Shown here: positions 46,740 to 51,065 of the stretch, piece after piece
How positions within the stretch are numbered: the stretch's first letter is position 1
How the letters are laid out: every line of letters starts with the position of its first letter
Assembly (NCBI GenBank): GCA_026003075.1
Contig: BPGO01000003.1
Coordinates: forward strand, 1 to 51,065
Direction: 5' to 3'
Origin: Fimbriimonadales bacterium
Lineage (GTDB): Bacteria > Armatimonadota > Fimbriimonadia > Fimbriimonadales > GBS-DC
DNA length: 51,065 bases
Program-made: the position numbers and the translations under genes
Notes under the pieces: generated by a model
Told to the model about the DNA's origin: nothing
Databases searched by the model: none
The model's input: the letters and a program-made list of their open reading frames with translations, nothing else

Positions 46740-47215
46740 TAGCGTCGCACCCCAGTGATTTTAGAGGTGATTGAGTTTGTGCCTGAAGCGACTTGGACGC
46801 GGATGCGGTACTGGTCGAAGTAGAGTCCATCAGGCGCTGTGATGACGACGCGGAACCAGCTATTGGCTGCGCCTGTGATGGTTCCTGTAGCGACTTGGAA
46901 CCATCCGCTTGCGATGGGCTTGCCGTCGAAGTCGGTGCTTCGCGCTTCGATGATGTAGTTGACATCTGAGGCGGCGCTTTTGACGCCTGTCCAAATGAGC
47001 GTGTGGTATGGGGAGCAGTGTGAGAGTGTGGGTTGTTCTGCGGATGTATTGCCCAAGATGTCGCGGTTGGCGTTGGTGTCTGCGCTGATAACGGATGTAA
47101 GGAGTGGGTCGGCTTGCACCAGTTTCCGTTCCTTGCTGGTTTCCAGCACCGGCAAGGGTGATTCCATGCTGACATCAGCCATCTCTGAAGCGTTTTTCAA
47201 GAATCGAATCGGCAT
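46739..47215 (-). CDS. Small paralogue C (158 aa), unknown domain
   Basis: GAGGAGGAC stands before ATG 47215. The C-terminal 100 residues share a domain with the next two genes: LIWTGVKSAASDVNYIIEAR, DGKPIASGWFQVATGTI, SWFRVVITAPDGLYFDQYRI and SITSKITGVRR. It has a 70-residue N-terminal extension and no signal peptide. The pattern of a fixed W-T-G, a W-F-R and an I-x-S-K-I-x-G end suggests one compact beta-sandwich. Family unknown to me. Translationally coupled to the 717-aa gene. Confidence 0.65.
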   Translation of the reverse strand: MPIRFLKNASEMADVSMESPLPVLETSKERKLVQADPLLTSVISADTNANRDILGNTSAEQPTLSHCSPYHTLIWTGVKSAASDVNYIIEARSTDFDGKPIASGWFQVATGTITGAANSWFRVVITAPDGLYFDQYRIRVQVASGTNSITSKITGVRR

Positions 47216-47236
47216 CGTGTGTCCTCCTCGTGTGTT

Positions 47237-47746
47237 TTATTTCGGTAAATAGTCCCAACGCGCCATCAGACGGCTATGTACAATTTGCGATGGCGTACTG
47301 CGCAGCTCAATCCGATACTCATCCCAGTGCCCGTCATTGATCATTAGTCGGAACCAGCGTTGGGCGGGCGTTGTAATCGTGCCCTGCGCGATCAGGAACC
47401 AGCCTTGCCCAATCGGCGCGCCCGAAAAATCCACCGCACGCGCAAGCACGCGATAGTCCACATTCGCGCCGCCCATCTTGTAGCCCGTCCACAGCAGCTG
47501 GGAGTAGTGGGTCGTGTAGCGCACTGTAGGGAAAAGGGAGGCATTATTGCCCTTAATGTCCTTTCCTGTGTTATCGATCAGCGTGCGCCCTTCCCAAAGC
47601 AGCAGCCATTCCCATTCGGGCGGGCTGAACTCGTCTAATTGGGCATGCGCGGGCGATGAGGGCAACCCCGTAAGCGCGGTCGCCAACGGCGCAGCCAAAA
47701 TACACTTCAATAGTTCACGGCGTGTAATATGAATCGGCTCTTGCAT
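47237..47746 (-). CDS. Small paralogue B (169 aa) with Tat signal peptide
   Basis: GAGGGGGT stands before ATG 47746. The N-terminus ITRRELLKCILAAPLATALT is a twin-arginine (Tat) signal, with a likely cleavage site after PSSPAHA. The mature part carries the shared domain: LLWTGYKMGGANVDYRVLAR, GAPIGQGWFLIAQGTITTPA, RWFRLMINDGHWDEYRIELR and IVHSRLMARWDYLPK. It is the only one of the three paralogues with an export signal. Export in a folded state by Tat would be compatible with a cofactor-bound or pre-assembled protein. Function unknown. Confidence 0.7.
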   Translation of the reverse strand: MQEPIHITRRELLKCILAAPLATALTGLPSSPAHAQLDEFSPPEWEWLLLWEGRTLIDNTGKDIKGNNASLFPTVRYTTHYSQLLWTGYKMGGANVDYRVLARAVDFSGAPIGQGWFLIAQGTITTPAQRWFRLMINDGHWDEYRIELRSTPSQIVHSRLMARWDYLPK

Positions 47747-47751
47747 TGTCT

Positions 47752-48099
47752 TTACCCCCTCACTCCAACTATCTTACTGCGGAGTATCTGCGGCGCCCCT
47801 GAAACCTCGATTCGGAACCAATCCGTGCGGCGCGGTATCTTGATGGCGACACGGAACCACTGGTTCGCCCCTGTCTGAATGGCGCCCGTCTGCGTCCACC
47901 GCCAGCCGTTTTGATCGCCCCCGCGCACGGTGTACTGCACAGGCGCGTTCCCTGTTTTCACGCCCGTCCACAGCAACATCCGATAGGCGCGACAGTTCAC
48001 AAAGGTCGGCGCATTCGGGTCGGATCGCATAAGCAAATCCTTCGTCAATCCATCCATCTGCATCTCACTGACACATAGTACTTCTACTACTCTCTTCAT
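47752..48099 (-). CDS. Small paralogue A (115 aa), first gene of the operon
   Basis: Start ATG 48099 is chosen because a TATAAT box ends 7 nt upstream; an ATG at 48117 lies upstream of that box. It is the shortest copy of the domain: RMLLWTGVKTGNAPVQYTVR, TQTGAIQTGANQWFRVAIKI, DWFRIEVSGAPQILRSKIVG, ending VRG. No signal peptide. It stops 6 nt before paralogue B. The three copies are well diverged, so the triplication is old. Confidence 0.65.
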   Translation of the reverse strand: MKRVVEVLCVSEMQMDGLTKDLLMRSDPNAPTFVNCRAYRMLLWTGVKTGNAPVQYTVRGGDQNGWRWTQTGAIQTGANQWFRVAIKIPRRTDWFRIEVSGAPQILRSKIVGVRG

Positions 48100-48106
48100 A
48101 CTGACT

Positions 48107-48114
48107 ATTATACC
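48107..48114 (-). promoter_or_regulatory. GGTATAAT -10 box of the paralogue operon, leaderless spacing
   Basis: TATAAT (48112-48107) ends 7 nt before ATG 48099. It makes the paralogue/717-aa operon independent of the head-gene transcript. Confidence 0.6.
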
Positions 48115-48288
48115 CAATCAATGACATAATTGCAAGTGGTACCCATCGAGACCATGACAATGTATTGAGAAATGTAAGCGGAAGACACCGATCCAGGCAT
48201 GGAGCGGTTTGCTTTGCAATCGCATGGAGTGCGCTATCCATTAAATCGTTCTCTTGCTCTGCCAGCGGGGAAGTCGCATGTAGAATCA

Positions 48289-48320
48289 GAGTAGCCCCTC
48301 CTTTGAGAGAGAGGCTACTC
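48289..48320 (-). terminator. Hairpin after the major head gene
   Basis: GAGTAGCC (48289-48296) pairs with GGCTACTC (48313-48320), 9 nt beyond the stop of the head gene. The 8-bp stem lacks a T-run, so it is a moderate candidate. The remaining 170 bp to the next promoter shows nothing recognisable. Confidence 0.55.
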
Positions 48321-48329
48321 CGCAGTCAA

Positions 48330-49259
48330 TTAGCCTGTGCCCATCAGCGCGGTTTGCCACAGCCCGTAGCCGACGCCGTAGCGAGCGCGTGCGCCATACA
48401 ACACCTTATCCCGCATAAACACCTGTTCGCTGTCGGGCTTATCCAACGCGGCGAACTCCAGCGGCACATCGCGACGCTCTTGCAACACCACTGCTCGCAT
48501 TGCGCGTGAAGTGTCTAACAGGAACCACTTATTCTCGTGGGCGCCCGTGATGTAGGGCGACACAATCAGGCGCAGTTTGCCCTGCAGCACATTCCGATAG
48601 GGTGTGAAGTTGTTCGCCGTATTCGCCTGCACCACGATCGGCGACTCTAGCAACTCCATCGCCAGCCACTGAAGCTTCGGACCGACCAGCAGCGTGTCGG
48701 GCATAATCCCCATGGGGCGCCCGCGGTCGTCTTTGAACTGCATCATCTGCGCCAGAGCGGCTTGCAGGCTGCTGGTCGACAGAGCGCCGTTATAGACATT
48801 GCTCTGCAACCCGCTCTCGCCCTCGGCGTGGTTGGCGTCGAACAGCAGCTGCCCGTCATAGCACCGTCCATCGATGCTCCCGCGTATCAGCGCGTCAATC
48901 ACCAGCTGCTCCTTATGGCGCACCGCTTCCCGTGCAAGGTCACGCACGCGCATCCGAATCATCTCGTACTGCTCGTCTTCGAGGGCGCGTCGCTCCACGG
49001 CAATCGACGCCTCCCACACCTGATCGCTAATCGTGTATTCGTACACTCCCAAACCCGCTGGTTGTCGCTCGTCCACGAACTCGCGCATCACAGGCACACT
49101 GCCCAGCCAGCCATACTTCTGCACGGGCAGGTTCGTGCGCACAATCGTGGCAATCTGGGGCGTAATGCTCGCTTCTTCCAGCTGGTGATAGGCGCGGAAG
49201 AACTCCGTGCGCAATCCCGCTTCCACCAACGAGAGCAAATCGCTTCGCACTAATGGCAT
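48330..49259 (-). CDS. Mu-like major head (capsid) protein, gpT family
   Basis: 309 aa, close to the 305 aa of Mu gpT. GAGGAGGTGAG precedes ATG 49259. Typical features: an N-terminal DLLSLVEAGLRTEFFRAYHQ, WEASIAVERRALEDEQYEMI, then a DGRCYDGQLLFDANHAEGES segment, DTLLVGPKLQWLAMELLESP, and the C-terminal WFLLDTSRAMRAVVLQERRD. The last resembles the GpT motif where the protein contacts its neighbours. This protein would form the icosahedral shell. The frame is complete and conserved domains are intact, so it is not a decayed remnant. It follows the cement gene by 14 nt. Confidence 0.88.
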   Translation of the reverse strand: MPLVRSDLLSLVEAGLRTEFFRAYHQLEEASITPQIATIVRTNLPVQKYGWLGSVPVMREFVDERQPAGLGVYEYTISDQVWEASIAVERRALEDEQYEMIRMRVRDLAREAVRHKEQLVIDALIRGSIDGRCYDGQLLFDANHAEGESGLQSNVYNGALSTSSLQAALAQMMQFKDDRGRPMGIMPDTLLVGPKLQWLAMELLESPIVVQANTANNFTPYRNVLQGKLRLIVSPYITGAHENKWFLLDTSRAMRAVVLQERRDVPLEFAALDKPDSEQVFMRDKVLYGARARYGVGYGLWQTALMGTG

Positions 49260-49273
49260 CTCGGCTCACCTCC

Positions 49274-49687
49274 TCACACCGTATGGTTGTCGATTCGAAT
49301 CCGCAGGCGGTTGCCGTCCACCAGCTCCACCACCGTGCCGACGACGATATTGTTCGTGCTGGTCTTGGCGACCTCGTTATCGCTGGCGGCACGCACCGTC
49401 GTGCCGATGTCTGCCTGCGTGTAGCTGCCGACGCGGTTATAGACGAAGCTGCCCCGTTTGATCACTCGGCAGCGTTTTGCACCGTTCGCGCCCTCGGTGT
49501 TGTCCACGCTCTCAAACGCGACGCCCACAAAGCGCAGATTCGCCGTGTCGCTGGCAGGAACCAGATAGCCCGTGTTATCCACGCACACCAGCGCACCCTT
49601 CCAGATTTTCGTGTTCGCCTTCACAGGATAGGCAATAATCAACCCTTCACGCTCGTGCGTCTCATGCGGTTGCATCAGCGCGGGCAT
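49274..49687 (-). CDS. Capsid cement/decoration-like protein
   Basis: 137 aa. ATG 49687 lies inside the protease gene (13-nt overlap) with AGGAGG upstream. The all-beta sequence (REGLIIAYPVKANTKIWKGA, LVCVDNTGYLVPASDTANLR, FVGVAFESVDNTEG, VGTVVELVDGNRLRIRIDNH) fits the DUF2190-like decoration proteins that sit between protease/scaffold and major capsid genes in Mu-like and lambda-like phages. The position supports the call as much as the sequence does. Confidence 0.75.
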   Translation of the reverse strand: MPALMQPHETHEREGLIIAYPVKANTKIWKGALVCVDNTGYLVPASDTANLRFVGVAFESVDNTEGANGAKRCRVIKRGSFVYNRVGSYTQADIGTTVRAASDNEVAKTSTNNIVVGTVVELVDGNRLRIRIDNHTV

Positions 49688-50478
49688 CGTTCGCGCACCT
49701 CCTGCTGCAGAATCTCTGCGGGATTCATATCGGGAAAGGCGCGGCGCAGGAACTCCAAAGCGTCCGCGCTGAAACTGGGCGTCTCGGTTTCGGGCATCGG
49801 AGCCAGCTCGGCAAGCAAGTTCTGAGGGGGCAAACTGTTCACAAACTGACGGAACAACTCGGCGACGGAGGTAGTGGCGCCGCTCAACTGCACGGGCGCA
49901 TCACCCTGCAGCAGAATCGCCTCCGCAAGGGGCGCCAGCGCAGCGGGCAACTGCCCACGCAAACTCCACTGCTGAACCTGCTCGCGCACCTCACGACGGC
50001 GTAACTCCGCCTCCAACTCACGAATACGCGACTCCAGCATCTCCCGATGCGACATTTCTGTCGCCGACTCGCGAATCTCAACACGCTCCAATCGAATCAC
50101 CTCCTGAGAATTGGGCGCAGCATGGAACAGTTGTGCGCTGGGTATGCGGGGGCTTGCCGTGACAGAGACCTCCAGCAGGCGACGCAATCCGTGACTCAGC
50201 CCCACACTCAGACCGCGCAGGCGCAACCGTCGCAGCAGCATATCCGCTTCGGGAAACAGAGCCAACCTGCCGAAAAGCGCGTCGCCCTGCCGCCATACAC
50301 GCACAAGCCAACCCAGCAACAGCGGCGACGGGTGATGCTCCACCAGAATCGGCACAGGCGCACGAAAGGTGCGAACCAACCCCTCCAAATGCGCTTCGGT
50401 AATCGTAACCCCTTTGTCAGGGTAGATCCCCGCCTCAATCAGTTTCGCATCCCGGAAAACCCATTCTGCGCCCTGCAT
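49675..50478 (-). CDS. Mu-like prohead protease/scaffold (gpI family)
   Basis: 267 aa. The N-terminal half is a protease-like domain of the phage I-like family: WVFRDAKLIEAGIYPDKGVT, PVPILVEHHPSPLLLGWLVR, FGRLALFPEADMLLRRLRLR, GLSVGLSHGLRRLLEVSVTA. The C-terminal half is a charged coiled-coil scaffold (REMLESRIRELEAELRRREV), as in Mu gpI/Z. The gene is shorter than Mu gpI (361 aa). No Shine-Dalgarno sequence is evident at ATG 50478. It lies 44 nt after the atpI stop and could be read from the ATP synthase promoter. Confidence 0.82.
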   Translation of the reverse strand: MQGAEWVFRDAKLIEAGIYPDKGVTITEAHLEGLVRTFRAPVPILVEHHPSPLLLGWLVRVWRQGDALFGRLALFPEADMLLRRLRLRGLSVGLSHGLRRLLEVSVTASPRIPSAQLFHAAPNSQEVIRLERVEIRESATEMSHREMLESRIRELEAELRRREVREQVQQWSLRGQLPAALAPLAEAILLQGDAPVQLSGATTSVAELFRQFVNSLPPQNLLAELAPMPETETPSFSADALEFLRRAFPDMNPAEILQQEVRERCPR

Positions 50479-50522
50479 TCCATGCAGTTTCGGATAAGAG
50501 CAACCACTATCGGCAACCGTCG

Positions 50523-50903
50523 CTACCGTTGCCGTACCGCCTCCCGAACCGCAGCGCCTGTAACCACCAGCAAAGGAAGCATCACGCCGATAACGAACCC
50601 CAACGCCATCATCGCCCCACCCCGCGTCGCCATATACGCCAACGCCAAAAGCACAGGATACTTCAATGGACTACTGAGCATCAACAGGCGGGGGAACAGC
50701 GGATTCGCTTGTGGCTTGAAAAAACGCACCGCCAACACAAAAAAGCCTACTACCCAACCGATTGCCGCCAAGCCCAGCAGCATCCCCACCCCAAGCGGCC
50801 ACAGCCCCCCAGCAACGCTTGCCCCCACTCCGACGCCCGCCAGAACCACCGTCCATTTGCCCACCACCTTCGCGAGCAAAACGGGATTCTCCATCACGCT
50901 CAC
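50523..50903 (-). CDS. atpI: ATP synthase protein I (AtpI-like)
   Basis: 126 aa starting at GTG 50903, overlapping the previous stop as GTGA. Four membrane segments: WTVVLAGVGVGASVAGGLWP, LGVGMLLGLAAIGWVVGFFV, YPVLLALAYMATRGGAMMAL and FVIGVMLPLLVVTGAAV. The length, topology and position right after AtpZ fit the AtpI/UncI assembly factor of F-type ATP synthase c-ring formation. In most genomes atpB follows; here it does not. Confidence 0.7.
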   Translation of the reverse strand: MSVMENPVLLAKVVGKWTVVLAGVGVGASVAGGLWPLGVGMLLGLAAIGWVVGFFVLAVRFFKPQANPLFPRLLMLSSPLKYPVLLALAYMATRGGAMMALGFVIGVMLPLLVVTGAAVREAVRQR

Positions 50904-51065
50904 GGCTTATCCTCCATCTGATTGAGCTTATGGACGATACGAATGAGCTGTGCCAAGCCCGCTCCCGTTCCGAGCAAGGTTAGGAGCATCGTCCACGTGG
51001 GGGAGGTACCCAACCGCCCATCCAGCCAGTAGCCCAGCAGTGCCCCCAAAATCACAGGACCTGCC
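50900..51065 (-). CDS. atpZ: AtpZ-like F1Fo ATPase gene 1 protein, N-terminus cut by window edge
   Basis: The C-terminal 54 codons are inside the window: GPVILGALLGYWLDGRLGTS then PTWTMLLTLLGTGAGLAQLI and RIVHKLNQMEDKP. The G-x-x-L-G-x-x-L/D-x-x-L-G-T-x-P-x-x-x-L pattern is the AtpZ/AtpI (ATPase_gene1, Mg/Ca channel-like) family that opens atp operons. The start lies beyond the window. Confidence 0.8.
   Translation of the reverse strand, partial: AGPVILGALLGYWLDGRLGTSPTWTMLLTLLGTGAGLAQLIRIVHKLNQMEDKP

Overview
The window comes from a GC-rich bacterial chromosome with tightly packed genes, short intergenic gaps and many start/stop overlaps. The secreted proteins with dockerin-like C-termini, the two photolyases, the outer-membrane-type sugar nucleotide genes and the frequent leaderless promoters would fit an Armatimonadota/Fimbriimonadales-like thermophile. 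That placement is a guess from gene content, with no rRNA or marker phylogeny to support it. No tRNA, rRNA, CRISPR array or insertion sequence was seen.

Layout. 1-8550 is a defence island on the minus strand: hsdM, a small winged-helix gene, a decayed hsdS, a GmrSD-like DUF262/DUF1524 gene, a frameshifted hsdR and a YgjP-type metallopeptidase cut by the window edge. The type I restriction system looks inactive as sequenced, while the methylase and the DUF262 gene are intact. 8581-15414 (minus) holds a Uma2-family nuclease, thiD, a secreted subtilase, and an operon of parB, cmk and an acyl-CoA carboxylase beta subunit. 15510-20708 holds two large secreted proteins with dockerin-like tails, one frameshifted and one built on near-identical 537-bp repeats. 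Between them lies a 58-bp relic of a photolyase gene. 20907-31104 (mostly minus) is metabolic: FeS-type photolyase, panC, SIS-domain isomerase, GHMP sugar kinase, M20 peptidase, PqaA-like hydrolase, rfaE2-type nucleotidyltransferase, glutaminyl cyclotransferase, gatA and gatC.

31195-44568 is mostly housekeeping: galE, an acyl-CoA ligase, another secreted dockerin-like protein, citrate synthase, class I photolyase, a YmdB-type phosphodiesterase, phosphoglucomutase and cysS. A lone Mu-type portal gene (31195-32265) sits among these. The 535-bp gap between the divergent phosphoglucomutase and cysS genes holds two strong terminators that belong to neither gene, plus a foldable segment. I read this as a candidate small RNA gene.

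44586-51065 (minus) is the most unusual part. The first two genes of an ATP synthase operon (atpZ, atpI) are followed not by atpB but by intact Mu-like head genes: protease/scaffold gpI, a capsid cement protein and major head protein gpT. Next, under a separate promoter, come three tandem paralogues of an unrecognised small domain, one of them with a Tat signal, and a 717-residue protein. With the portal 17 kb away and no transposase, terminase or tail gene in view, these are candidates for a domesticated capsid or gene-transfer-agent-like system with dispersed loci.

A recurrent regulatory theme is a GGTAYAAT-like -10 box 6-10 nt before the start codon with no Shine-Dalgarno sequence, at about ten genes on both strands. 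This implies leaderless mRNAs. Other genes carry clear GGAGG sites.
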